Of a stretch of DNA of 34,376 bases, positions 10,810 through 21,270 are shown in pieces (position 1 is the stretch's first letter; every line of letters begins with the position of its first letter). Source of the DNA: Geosiphon pyriformis (taxonomy: Eukaryota > Glomeromycota > Glomeromycetes > Archaeosporales > Geosiphonaceae); NCBI GenBank assembly GCA_016748015.1, contig JAAOMT010000514.1, positions 51,866 to 86,241 of the forward strand, in the 5' to 3' direction. The notes under the pieces are model-generated. The model saw nothing but the letters and a program-made list of their open reading frames with translations. It was not told where the DNA came from and searched no databases. Position numbers and translations under genes: made by a program.

Positions 10810-11432
10810 TAGTATGTTTATTTTATCTATTAATCCAAATCCATTTTTTTTTCTGGCTGTAATCTCTTTTTCTTCTGGCTGTAATCCCTAATTCTTCTTT
10901 TGTTTTTATTAAAACTAATTGAGTTATTTTAATCAAAAGCAGAAATATTGTCTGTGCTATCTTTTTATTTGGTTTAATGATATATCCTTTTTTTGAATCA
11001 TTTTATAGTATTGCAATAATATTTCTTATATATTCTGCATTAATTATTCCTTCTTTGATATTAATTATTTTTTTTCATTAAACTAGATCTAGATGCTAAT
11101 TAAACTATTATTGTTGCCAAAATTTCTAGTACTATTTTCAAATCTATACTAATGTATAAATGTAGTTCTAATCTGATGGCAATTTTCTCTGAATACCTAA
11201 GATCAAACTCTGTATTGGTATTATGTATGCATTTTGGCATAATATCTTTATTATTATTGCTAAACCATTTTAGTTTCTGCTTTATTAATAGATTTGAAAG
11301 TGTAATATATTGTTTGAAGTTGTAATTAGAGTTTGAATAATTATTGTCATTGTTATAGTAAACAGAGTTAAAACTGTTGTTGTTATTATTATTAAAGTCT
11401 GAATTATAATTGAATTTCAATTCTGATTCCAA
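10810..11432 (-). pseudogene. dUTPase relic of element A
   Basis: The open piece at 11100-11432 has an Asn-rich linker, then K-W-F-S-N-N-N-K-D-I-M-P and T-N-T-E-F-D-L-R-Y, corresponding to dUTPase motif 1 (D-x-A-G-x-D-L) with A-G changed to T-E. Next the minus strand gives A-S-R-S-S-L (motif 2) and G-I-I-N-A-E-Y (motif 3, catalytic Asp to Asn). At about 10820-10845 it gives G-F-G-L-I-D-K (motif 5, GFGSTGR). The enzyme hydrolyses dUTP to dUMP and keeps uracil out of cDNA. The relic shows that dUTPase is shared by both LTR families in the window. Confidence 0.7.
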
Positions 11433-11439
11433 TGTGTAC

Positions 11440-12240
11440 TTATTGATTGGTTTTTTTTCTTCAAGAATTGAATATATTATACATAGTAATAGATAATAAA
11501 TAATATTACAATTATTACAATATTGGAAATTACACAGAATTAAATAGTAGTTATATAGTTGGATATTAAGCTGTTCTAAGTGTTGTTTTTGTTTTTTTCT
11601 AGTGAATGTTAATTTCTGGTAGTGTTTGTGAAATTGTTTTGAGTCTATAATGTTGAGAATAATATTAGAATTTGGAATTCAAATAGTTTTTTGAATTCTG
11701 GTAAGTTGTTTTTAATTGTTTTTATTTCTTCTGAAAATACATCTTCAATTTTGGCAATTGCTATTTGTCAAATTTTATTATTATTATGTGGACAACTGTT
11801 TAAATGTTATTCCATATTCCTTTATCTAGAAGAGTTTTTCCACAAGTAAGACATTGTTTATTGTTCTATTTCTCTTGTTTTTTGGATTATTCAAAATGTT
11901 CAAAGATATATAGGCAATAGTAATATTTAGTTGCTGTAAGTCATTTCTTGTTATTACTACAGCATGTGCTCATTAATAACAATTTTTTATCACAATTAAT
12001 GCAAACTAGCTTTAGTTAATAATAATAGAAGTTTGTATAAGAAGTGATATATGAAATATAAGTAGAAATAGTTGCTTTAGGTTTTTTTTTTGCCTTTTTT
12101 TTCCTTTTTTTTCCCTTTTTTTTCCTAGTCTAAAATGAATAGCAGTTTATTGTAATTATCTTTGACTTATAATATCTAATATGTTTCTCAGGTAGGTTTT
12201 TTCTTTTTTTTTCAAACTTAATTAGTAATTGCTTGTTAAT
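11440..12240 (-). pseudogene. Cys-rich and acidic linker relic between protease and dUTPase of element A
   Basis: This occupies the slot where element F has a Cys-rich multi-CxxC segment. On the coding strand 12085-12126 is a run of purines (AAAAAAAAGG repeated), probably the remains of a Glu/Lys-rich low-complexity stretch. CxxC-like traces remain near 11840-12010, but frames are too broken for a firm map. Confidence 0.4.
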
Positions 12241-12249
12241 AATGGTCTT

Positions 12250-12660
12250 AAAATAATTATAAATGGCTGATACTCAAATGTTCTGGCCATTTTGGCTTAG
12301 TTATACTTCCTAAGTGTTCTAATTAAGTACTGTATTGGTTTTAAACAGCCAGTTATTTTTAATAAAAGCTTGATATTAAATAGCTTCCATAATGAGAACT
12401 TTAATAAATGCTATAATACTATTGACTTCAAACAAAAAGTTGTTAATCTTATCAATAGGCATTTTTATCACTCCATTAATGGTAATAATCTTGGCACTGG
12501 CAGTATAATCAATCTGGTGACCTAATTGGTTTATAAATTGTTATGTAATAATACTGTCTGCTAAACCACTATTAAAAATTAGCTTAATATGATAGCCATC
12601 AATTTTGGTATCTGTGTACATTGCTGTAATGGGTTTAGTATTAAAAGCAGTTTTACTGAA
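12250..12660 (-). pseudogene. Retropepsin (protease) relic of element A
   Basis: Minus-strand reading gives L-I-F-N-S-G-L-A-D-S-I-I-T, matching the family LILDSGSAGSIIT with catalytic Asp changed to Asn (GAT to AAT). Downstream come I-T-I-N-G-V and P-I-D-K-I, then W-L-F-K-T-N at about 12340-12360, matching NDWLxKxNA of element F. The enzyme would process the polyprotein. It is inactive here. Confidence 0.75.
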
Positions 12661-13189
12661 TAGAGGTGTTATTGTTGATTATTTTATTTCAAATGAAAAT
12701 ATGGCTGTAAATAATTTATCTTCAGTAATAATTGCTAATAAAATGTTGTTAATAAGTAGTTAGATTTAATTGGGTGTTTTTTGGAGTAATCAGAAAACTT
12801 AAGTAATTCTGAAAATTCGATTTTTGGGTGTATCTATTATCCAAACTCTGTTGATATAATTCTAATAGTTAATTTAATAATTGAAGATTAGTTGGTATAC
12901 TACTATTGTCAATTTCCAGTTTTGTTGGGTAATTTTTGGTCTTTAGTTACTGGATATTATCTAAACTGAGTTTTGTGGTAGTGTTTAAAGTTGTTGTAGT
13001 TGATAAATAATTTGGGACTGTGGCTAATATATTATGGGTGTTGGGGTTTGATATACTAAAAATAAGTATATTTGCTGTATTATTGGTAAATAATAAGGCT
13101 GATATTGGTTTTGATGTGGTTAATAGTTTTGAGTTTAAAACTAGCAATTGGAATTTTAATATTGATTTCCCAATTGTTAATTATTTAAT

Positions 13190-14010
13190 TATGTATAGCA
13201 GTTAATTTGCAAATGTCTTTGTTTATCACAATAGTAGCAATTATGTGTTTTTTTTTGTCACTATTAATTAATTAATGATAAGAAACACAGCTGATTTTGG
13301 AAATAATTTGTGTTTTCTGAATTATTGTAATATTGTGGAGGCTGATAAATTGCTTGATTGTTAGCTAAGTATCTCTCAAGTTTTTAATTAATAAAATCAT
13401 TAAATTGTTTCAATTTGAAGTCCAAGTTAGATAATTTGTTTATTATTAGATTTATAACTTGGACATGATTGGCTTTGAATTCAGCCAATTTAAAATCTCT
13501 GGCATGTATAACTGCATTTTAAAGTGTTTAAGAATGTAATAGGCATATATGTTATAAAATACTACTGTACAGATCATGAATAAATTGGTTCAAAATTTGT
13601 GGTACAATAAAGTAATTTGTGTTAATAGTTTGATTTGTTATAGATTTTAATGAAAGCATTCCAAATAAGTAGTGATAGTTTTAATATTTTTTTGTTTGAT
13701 GATTGTAAAAATATTTGCTAGACAATTAATACTGTTATTATTACTAAAATATCTTAGAAATTTAAGTTTGAATACATTAAAGTTTTAGGATTTTTGGATT
13801 AAGCTTAAATATTATAAGTTGGCAGTATCTTGAAAAAAGTATGGGTTTGTCTATAATACTCATGTGTTATTTCATCTATTGGCTGTAATGGCTTTTTCCA
13901 TATTATTGAACCAAACTTGTGCATTATCCTCTTTGTTAATGAATTTTTTGAGTTTTGCAATTGGTATATATGCCATTAGTACAAATAGCTATGGTAGTTG
14001 TAGTTGTTTT
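13190..14010 (-). pseudogene. Gag relic of element A with CCHC zinc knuckle
   Basis: At about 13197-13240 the minus strand reads C-Y-Y-C-D-K-Q-R-H-L-Q-I-N-C, an intact C-x2-C-x4-H-x4-C nucleocapsid knuckle. Upstream, at about 13880-13975, it reads A-Y-I-P-I-A-K-L-K-K-F, then A-Q-V-W-F-N-N-M-E-K-A-I-T-A-N. This matches the start of the capsid domain in element F (A-Y-I-A-K-I-P-E-F and the Q-E-W-L-D-K-V-Q-K-A segment). Gag packages the RNA. The region 14011-14945 should hold the N-terminal Gag and leader, where no motif is readable. Confidence 0.65.
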
Positions 14011-14945
14011 TGTTGAAGTTGTTGTTGAAGTGGTAGTTGTGGCTGTTGTTGCAATTCAACAATTAGTATAATTGGTAATAGACTGATCATAATTATTGAA
14101 AATAAGTTTTAAGGAACAATAAGAGCAGAGTTTAGATTGTTCTGGTTTTGTTGGGTCTAAATAATTGGAGTTTGTATTTTTGGGTTTTCTGGAATCAGGT
14201 TTTGGTAATTAAATTTTTGATCTTTGTTTTTCTTTTCTTTGAGATTGGTTTTTTCCCAAAAACTAATGGCTCCAAAATCAGATTAAAGTAACAGTAATCA
14301 AAATTTTAATGGTGTTGATGATTGCAATTTAAATTTTTTAAAGAAATTGCTATAAGTTTCTAATAAATTGGGTTTTTTTTGTATGCTTTGAAATATTATT
14401 TTTGCTGATAGTGGTTTCATAATTAATGTAAATAGACTTGTCGATGTTATATTAATGATATTTCCTAGTGTATACTAATATGACAGATAAATAAATAAAA
14501 CTACTCTTGGTTTCTTTTACATAAGTGGTTGTATTCTTTTTAGTATTTCTGCTAATGTTTGTAATTTTTTTTTTCATTGTTTGCAAAGATAATAAAAAAT
14601 TTCTGTCTAGTATGCTTCTCAATTTCTCTGTTGATTTCTGTAATTATTGAAGTAAACAAATAATTTTGTGGCAGCATAATACTCTAAAGTAATTCACTAT
14701 AGAAATTAATAAGTACTGCTTTTAGATTTTTTTGGTCTCCTAAGTAAGATTTAATTTTTTTATTGACATAGAAATTGAAAGTTAATTTTGCTGGCCAATA
14801 GTTACTTGTTAATTTTAAGTAAGTTTAATAATGTTGAAATAGAGCTCTCACAAATTCTGAGTGGTTTGTCTTTATTTTTTCTGATTCTGTCACTGTTCTT
14901 AATAATTATTATTGGTGCTAATTCTCTGCTAGATTATACCTTACA

Positions 14946-14957
14946 GAGAGCACCAAA
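14946..14957 (-). promoter_or_regulatory. Primer-binding site of element A
   Basis: The minus strand reads TTTGGTGCTCTC immediately downstream of the 5' LTR. The same sequence follows the LTR of element F at 29645. TGG could pair with a tRNA CCA end, but the rest was not matched to a tRNA I recognise. Confidence 0.7.
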
Positions 14958-15869
14958 TATTACAGGTAATAATTTGAAATATTAGTACAAATAACAAATC
15001 CATAACTTGGTACTTTATAGCTAAATAGTATTGGTAATATTTGAAGATTTTCATAATCTGAAGGTTTTGGTTAAGTTTTTTGTATAATAAACAAAGATTT
15101 AATAATTGTTTCAGTAGTCTTTCAAAATTATTATTCTATTGAATTTTTTTCTTTACCATGGTGGGCAGTTTATTTTGGCAGTTGTGTTTTTTTGGTAAGC
15201 TTTTCTTAATTTTTGAGTTTTATATTTTATTTTTGGGTCTTTTACCAAACTATTTTTGACATCAATAACTCAGTGTTTTAATTTTTCTAATCAATTAGTC
15301 AACAACACAACAAAAGAAATAAAAAAAAAACAAAATAGCATAAAATAAAATAAAAATAAGAAATTAATATCTTGTTAATAGTCATAATCAAAAGCTATTG
15401 TTTTAATATAGTTAAGTATTAAATCTTATCAACATAAAGTATTAATAAAATGAAAATAATTAATATTTTTTAATTAAACAATAATAATATAGATTCAAGT
15501 AATAATTAATATTTATTAATATGTGATTTAATTCTATTTTAAGTTGTAAAAAACTATCTTTTAAAGAAAGGGATATAAGATAATTAATTGATTATGGATA
15601 TTAGTTCTAAACTGGATTTTATTTTTTCTGTTTCTAATATTCTTAATATATATATAATTGATTTTTTTTAAGATTTCACACATTTATAAGCAATATGTTA
15701 TAATTTTTCAAGCAATATGTCATAATTCTCTGATAATGCTTCATATTGTTAAGCAATGTACACTAATTTACTGATAATATGCTCATGTGTTAACTACTAT
15801 TCTTTTATTGGTCTATTTTTTTTATTCATTTTTTTATTATTTTTTTTGTGTTTTTTTCTATAAATAACA
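14958..15869 (-). repeat. 5' LTR of element A
   Basis: 912 bp. On the minus strand it starts TGTTATTTATAG and ends CTGTAATA next to the PBS. It carries a shortened version of the dyad array (AAGCAAT ends at 15694, 15716 and 15757) and a TATA-rich stretch near 15640-15660. Its U5 copy of the PBS complement is mutated (near 15007). The right boundary cuts into a LINE frame. Confidence 0.85.
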
Positions 15870-15877
15870 CTGAGAAA

Positions 15878-17075
15878 ATTATGTGACAAACTGGTTTTAA
15901 CTTTAAGACTTTTTTTGAATATTACATTTTACTTATAATATATATTTAATAAAACAAAACTAAACTGTAATTGGTAGTTAACTATAGGTTACAAAACAAC
16001 TAAAACTAAATAAGAAAATTGTTTATCTGTAATTGTTTTTTTCAATACCATATTAAAAAAAACATAATGTTGACATAAATTTAAATTAAACTAAACTTAA
16101 AAAAACTCTTAGTTAACAAAAAAATTTCTAAATACCTATGTAATTCACTTTTTTTAACAATTAAAATTGGCAAACTACTGATCATTAATAAAGTAATCTT
16201 AATATTTTAATTGATAAGAATAGCTATTGTCTTTTCATTATTAATTAAGATAATCTTAATTCTGCCAGTTTTAGTTACAAACTTTATGTTAATTCAGTAT
16301 TTACACAAATGCTTAAGTTTCTTGACTTTATACAAAAGTAGATCATAGAAAATTTTTCAAGAAAAAAAAGAGAAAACTTCACTCTAATCTAACTTATTAT
16401 GTACTTTGTAACTATTTGAAAATTTAAAATTAGTTATCATTTTATTAATCCAATCTTTATATATATTAACAAAAAACTCAATAAATTAACTGTACATTTT
16501 AATGTACTGTAAGCTAGTTCTTAAATAATATCAACTTACTAAATTATAAGCTTTGTACATATCTTGTAAAACCAATCAAAGTTTTCTATTCTTTTTTAGT
16601 ATATCTTTGACAACTAATTTAATAGCAAAAATAAGAGACTGAATTAAAGTATTCTTTAATACTAAAAAGTTATTGCCATAAAGAACATCAAATTTGCTAT
16701 ATATTAAAAATATTCAATCAAAAAAAATCTTTAACAGAATTTTTTTAACAGTTTTGATTAGTGTAATAGATTAAATATTTGTTAAAATGCCATTTTATTC
16801 ATAAGATTTAAGGATCATTGAAACTTATGTTTTTTTTTCAAGAAACTGGAATTATATTTAAAGTTAAACACAAGTTTAACAACTTTAAAAGACATTTTAA
16901 CATCTTATCACTACAATGTTTTTTATAGTTTATTTAGAAATTCTAACAACTCAATAGCCTTGCCATCTTGTAAATTATCAATTATCAAAACTAGTTTTTC
17001 TATATCAATCTTTTTTATTACATCAAAAAAGACATTATAATCAATATAATTTAAAAATATATATTGATAAAACCA
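15878..17075 (-). pseudogene. LINE reverse transcriptase relic
   Basis: Readable pieces on the minus strand include L-I-I-D-N-L-Q-D-G-K-A (about 16960-17000; family L-P-D-G-K-A), K-N-R-K-L-W-L-V-L-Q-D-M (about 16560-16600, the segment before the first catalytic motif), S-E-V-F-S at about 16360-16380 (family D-Q-G-E-V-F-S-P-L) and H-R-Y-L-E-I at about 16120-16140 (family H-R-Y-L-G-I). Finally P-I-V-N-Y-Q-L-Q-F-S-F-V lies at about 15960-15995. The segment that should hold the catalytic (F/Y)xDD box, between about 16250 and 16200, appears deleted. Domain order is normal for a LINE. Confidence 0.7.
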
Positions 17076-17679
17076 AAGTTCAGGTATTTTTAGAGATACT
17101 AACTATTTTTTTATCAATTTTAAGCTTTATTTTATCAAGCTTCATAACTAATACATCCTTAACTACCAGATAATCCAAAACAACTTTGTAAAAAAACTGT
17201 TTCAGAATACTTTTTATTATCTGTTCCTTATCAAAACAAAAATTTTCTATATGTTATTTAATTGATTTCCAAATAGCTATGTTTTTAGATGTTTTTAATT
17301 AATAATACTTGAATTTCTGATACTTTTTTTTAATTATTAACAAATGTTTAATAATATCTGTTAATTTTATATTATTTAGAATTATATTGACAATCTTAGA
17401 TGCTTTAATACTATTAATAATTGTTAAACTTTGACAAAACAATCAAATTCTAACAGATTTCTAAAATTTTATTTTTTTACAATCTTAGCAATAAACAGTT
17501 ATAATTTGAAAAATTTTGATAATTGTTTGTTTTTTGAACAATTATATTTATTATATTAATATTTAAAAAACATCACATTGGCAAATTGTACTATAGTTTT
17601 TTTTAATATTTTTTATATTGTATTTAAATTACCACAAAACTCTGCTTTTTTGAACACATTTAATATCACCAGCAATTTA

Positions 17680-18413
17680 TTAGAAAAGTACTCTTTAAAT
17701 TATATCTATTTGGCTTTACTTGTATTTTTTATCTTAAATTTCTATCAATTCTTATTAATTTGCTTATAAATGCTCTTAAAATAAATATTCAGAAACTATT
17801 TAAACCAATTGAAACTAAAACTGTCTTGTAATCTATATTAAAAAATTTTGACACAATATTAATTTTATGGCTTGTGACAGTAGATACTAGGTTTTTATTT
17901 ACAAACACAAAATTTAACATTTTTTCAACACCTCTAAAATTGCTTTAAATAGAAGCTTTGGCTAATAAATGTTTATTAAATATATTAACTAAACTCAAAT
18001 TTAAACAAAACTTGAAACTTGCATTCTTTTTTGATTTATTTTCATTGAAATCTCTACTCAAAACCACAAAAATGCTGGAATTAACTGCTATAACAAAAAA
18101 ATTAATTCTTAATGTTTGTTTGAATCTAATTTTAAAAAAAGCACTAGCATACAACTCCAAAATTGAAAGTTTATTTTTAAACAAAAAACAAATTAAAACA
18201 ATTCTGTCTGAAATTTTGTTAACTTTCAAAACATGCCAAGTTAAAAAATTGTTTATAATTATAACTACCTTAGTGCCAAAAAAACTTTTATTCAAATCAA
18301 ATATAAAGATCTGTACTTTTTTAAACTTATTTATTATTCAAGACTTAATATTAGACATTAATTTAGTTTCTGTAATAATAAAAATTATATTATTTAAATT
18401 AATATGCTACTAA
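17680..18413 (-). pseudogene. LINE AP-endonuclease relic
   Basis: The open minus-strand stretch at 17945-18295 reads V-V-I-I-I-N-N-F-L, then a V-V-L-S-R-D-F-N-E-N-K-S segment matching the G-D-F-N motif of LINE endonucleases (here R-D-F-N). It continues in frame through one stop to F-V-F-V-N-K-N-L and F-F-N at about 17830-17890, where the family has the D-F-V-F-V and (T/S)-D-H-x-A-V catalytic His motif. The enzyme nicks target DNA to prime reverse transcription. A 151-codon plus-strand frame over the same bases is a shadow. Confidence 0.65.
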
Positions 18414-18899
18414 ATATTTGTCTGTTTAGCAAAAACATTAATATCTTTAATATTATACATAGCAATCTTCTATATAAAATCAGTTATTAAGAAGAAAAAA
18501 TACTTAAACCAAGACCAATATTGTTTACTTTAGTTATAAAATCTAAAACTGTATTTAAAAAACTCTGCAAACTGTTTTCTAACTTAAAAATCATTGACAA
18601 ATTCAAAAATGCTGCTTCTATAACAGTTTTATTATTAGTGACTATATTTAAACTTTTATTTATCATTATATCTACTTCTTAATTTGTAATAAAAAAGTTA
18701 TCAACAGTTGACATCCAAAGCTAAACTAAAAAACCATTGGTCTAAGTATATCTAATTTCTTAGTCAGCTTTTTAACTTACTTTATAAGATTAGCAAGATT
18801 GTACTTAAGAGCAACAAATCTATTATTTATTTTTACAGATACTAATAGAAAAAGTTTAATATTTGAAGACAAATTAATACCAAAAAAAACCAGAAAAAC

Positions 18900-19510
18900 C
18901 ACATAAAAAAAAATTATTAGCAATTTAAATCCAAGTTTTCTTATTAAAAAAAACTAAGTAAGCAATTGATATTTGCTTTTTCTTATATATATTTACTAAA
19001 TAAATTTGATCTTAAAAATTAGCCATCTTCTTATTGTAACTATTTAAATTTTTATTCACTAAACATGTATTAAAAACATGATTGAATTGTTTATATTGAA
19101 CACAACAAGCCAAAGAAAGACTAACCTAATGTAAATTTACATTTTTAAAAACTAGAATAGAACTAATAACAGTTTTTTTGAATGTTTTATCAGTAAAACT
19201 AATTATAACACATCTGTTATATACATATAAACCTGGATTACAACTAATAAAACAAGTTTTTTTATCATATAAAACTAATAAATCAAAGAGATTATAAGCA
19301 ATAATGTTAATTAGCAAAGTATACAGTAAAATCCAATACTAATTTCTAAATACTTATGTTTTTTTATTATCAACAGTTTTTGTAATATAAACAGAATTCT
19401 TTCTTATAAGAACAAATTACTTGGCTGTAACCAAATTAGTAATTTTAGTCAATTCAAACTTCACTAGAACTTGTTGCTAAAAACCAATTAGCTGTATTTT
19501 AATAAACATA
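18900..19510 (-). pseudogene. LINE ORF1-like region with CCHC knuckle relic
   Basis: The open stretch at 19126-19317 reads K-K-T-C-F-I-S-C-N-P and V-Y-N-R-C-V-I-I-S-F. It continues past one stop to S-L-S-L-A-C-C-V-Q-Y-K-Q-F-N-H-V-F-N-T-C at about 19060-19120. The last is a C-x2-C-x4-H-x4-C nucleic-acid-binding knuckle whose second Cys is now Tyr (TGT to TAT). Further on, I-Y-K-K-K-Q lies near 18975-18990. Assignment is by similarity to the ORF1-like part of fungal LINEs. Confidence 0.6.
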
Positions 19511-19612
19511 ATTATAACAAATTTAGAAAAAAACTGATTTTACAATTGATCTTAAAAGATTGACAAAAATTTTCTTGATTATTATTTTTCAATCTGTATA
19601 TTTGTTTGTTAT

Positions 19613-20525
19613 TATTATATGTGATTATTTGAAATATTAGAACAAATAACAAACCCATAACTTGGTGCTCAATAATTGAAAATGTTGATAATTTCTGAAA
19701 ATTTTGGAGTCTAAAAGTTTTGATTGAGTTTTTTGTAAAATGAACAGAAATTCAATTGATAGTTTTTTCTGTAAATTTTTTTTTTTAGCATAGTAGCCAG
19801 TTTATTCTGGCAGTTATGTTTTTCTAGTAAGCTATCTTTAAATTTCTATTCTTGTTTCTGGGTTTTTTATTAGGCTATCTTTAATGTCAAATACTTAGCA
19901 CTTAATTTTTTTATCAATTAGTAAGCAACAAAAAAATAAAATAAAAAAAATAAAAAAAAATAAAAAAATGAAAATAAAAAATTAGTATCTTGTCAATAGT
20001 CATGATTAAGAATTATTGGTTTAATGTAATTAAGTATTGAAGTTTATTAACATAAGTTATTAATAGTAAAAAAATGATTAATATTTTTTAATCAAATAAT
20101 AATAACTTAGATTTGGATGATAATTAGATAATTTTATTAATATTGATGTAATTTCACTTTAATTTATAGAAAATTATCTTTTGAAAAGAGAGATATAGAA
20201 TAATTTATTATTTTTGACTTGAATACTATCAAATATTTTTTCTGTTTTTAATATTCTTGCTATATATACATAATTTATATTATATAAAATTCTTTAAAAT
20301 TTTTCAATTTTTTTGAAAAAAATTCTGAAATTCTGGGATTTTGGAATTCTACAATTTCTCAAAAAAAATTCTAAAATTTTGGGATCCTGCAATTTCTCAA
20401 AAAAAATCTTAGAATTCTGAAATCCTGTAATTTTTTAAAAGAAATCCTGAAATTTTTTTTACTAGGCCTATTTCTAATTGGCTATTTTATTTATTTATTA
20501 TAATTCCTAATTTCTATAAGTAACA
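19613..20525 (-). repeat. 3' LTR of element C
   Basis: 913 bp, aligned with the LTRs at 5900 and 14958. The minus strand starts TGTTACTTATAG. The left end is TATTATATGTGAT on the plus strand, matching TATTACAGGTAAT of the LTR at 14958. It keeps the nine-base PBS complement GAGCACCAA at 19662-19670. Its U3 carries its own array at 20305-20455. Confidence 0.85.
20305..20455 (-). repeat. U3 tandem array of LTR C (38 bp period)
   Basis: The plus-strand motif (C/T)AATTT(C/T)T(C/T)AAAA recurs starting at 20352, 20390 and 20428, 38 bp apart, with a related copy at 20305 (47 bp earlier). AATTCTGGGATTTTGG-type sequence lies between the copies. It differs in sequence from the arrays of the sister LTRs but lies at the same promoter-proximal position. 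Confidence 0.7.
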
Positions 20526-21270
20526 TTATTTCACTTTTTTAATATTAAGTTCTATCAAAATCTTCTAAATCTCTCTTTTGGATTAGCTTTATAACTTTTT
20601 TCTATAAAATTGCATTTGTAATTTTTGTTTACAATTCATCAAATTGAACATTGGTTAATTTTTCCAGTTAATTAATTGTTATTATATTTATTGCTAAGTG
20701 TAATAATATTTCTGGTTGGTCTTAAAATTTTATTTGTGATTTGTAGATAGCTTTTGCACATGTAAATAAATTGCTTTTTCTTATAACTTGTTTAATTTAT
20801 TGTAGTATTGTTATATTAAACATTTTTTTGGTTTTATCTGTATATAAGTTCTAAATATTTAGTTTTTGTTCTAACTAATAGTAACAAAAGTTCTTAAAAA
20901 TTTGTTGTATATATTGGTTTTAATTTTTTAATATTACTTTTTTATTGAATATTACTTTTTATAAAATTTTCAATGTTTTTCCACTTTTCTTATTATTTTG
21001 TCTACCGAATTTTTAGAAATATAATATTTGAAATATTGTTTTTTTCTTTGGAATTTTTGAATTATTTTTTTGTCTTTATATTAAATTGTTTATTTGTTAA
21101 TAATAACTTCTAAACTTGATTTCTGATGTTGAATAAGTTATAAAAGCTGTTGTACAAATGAGTAAATATCAGTAATTTTTATTTTTATTATTACTTTCAT
21201 TACATATATTGGTTTTTTACATACTGTTCTGATTAATTAATTTAATATGTTTATTTTAATAATTATAATT
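20526..21270 (-). other. Polypurine tract and decayed tail of element C
   Basis: Positions 20526-20545 align with the polypurine tract of element A (ATTAAAAAAGTGAAATAA on the minus strand, interrupted by mutations). The rest aligns loosely with the integrase-to-LTR tail of A. No domain is readable. Confidence 0.45.

Larger units (their letters stand above)
5900..15869 (-). mobile_element. Element A: full-length, heavily decayed dUTPase-bearing Ty3/gypsy-type LTR retrotransposon
   Basis: Two LTRs in the same orientation (5900-6865 and 14958-15869) flank a minus-strand interior. Reading leftward it gives PBS, gag with CCHC, protease, Cys-rich and acidic region, dUTPase, RT, RNase H, integrase and polypurine tract. 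The order RT-RNase H-integrase defines the Ty3/gypsy class. The interior is full of stops and has very few CpG. Many conserved Asp and Gly codons are changed by G to A on the coding strand: protease Asp to Asn, YLDD to YLDN, dUTPase Asp and Gly changes. No target-site duplication is visible (GGTGG at left, CTGAG at right). It interrupts a LINE relic on the right. Confidence 0.85.
15870..19612 (-). mobile_element. LINE (non-LTR) retrotransposon relic, interrupted by element A
   Basis: The minus strand carries, in order from 19500 leftward, an ORF1-like CCHC region, an AP-endonuclease region and a reverse transcriptase region. The family resembles LINEs I recall from Gigaspora and Rhizophagus. 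The RT frame is still readable up to about 15880 and stops at the LTR of element A. The expected downstream parts (rest of the C-terminal domain, RNase H, zinc knuckle) are absent here and were not found left of 5900. CpG is essentially absent. Confidence 0.75.

Noticed and set aside
13020-14985. Short plus-strand frames at 13020-13205 and 14788-14985
   Set aside because: They lie antisense to the gag and leader of element A and span the LTR boundary in one case.
17958-18413. Plus-strand 151-codon open frame
   Set aside because: It is a shadow of the minus-strand LINE endonuclease, whose motifs are recognisable over the same bases.
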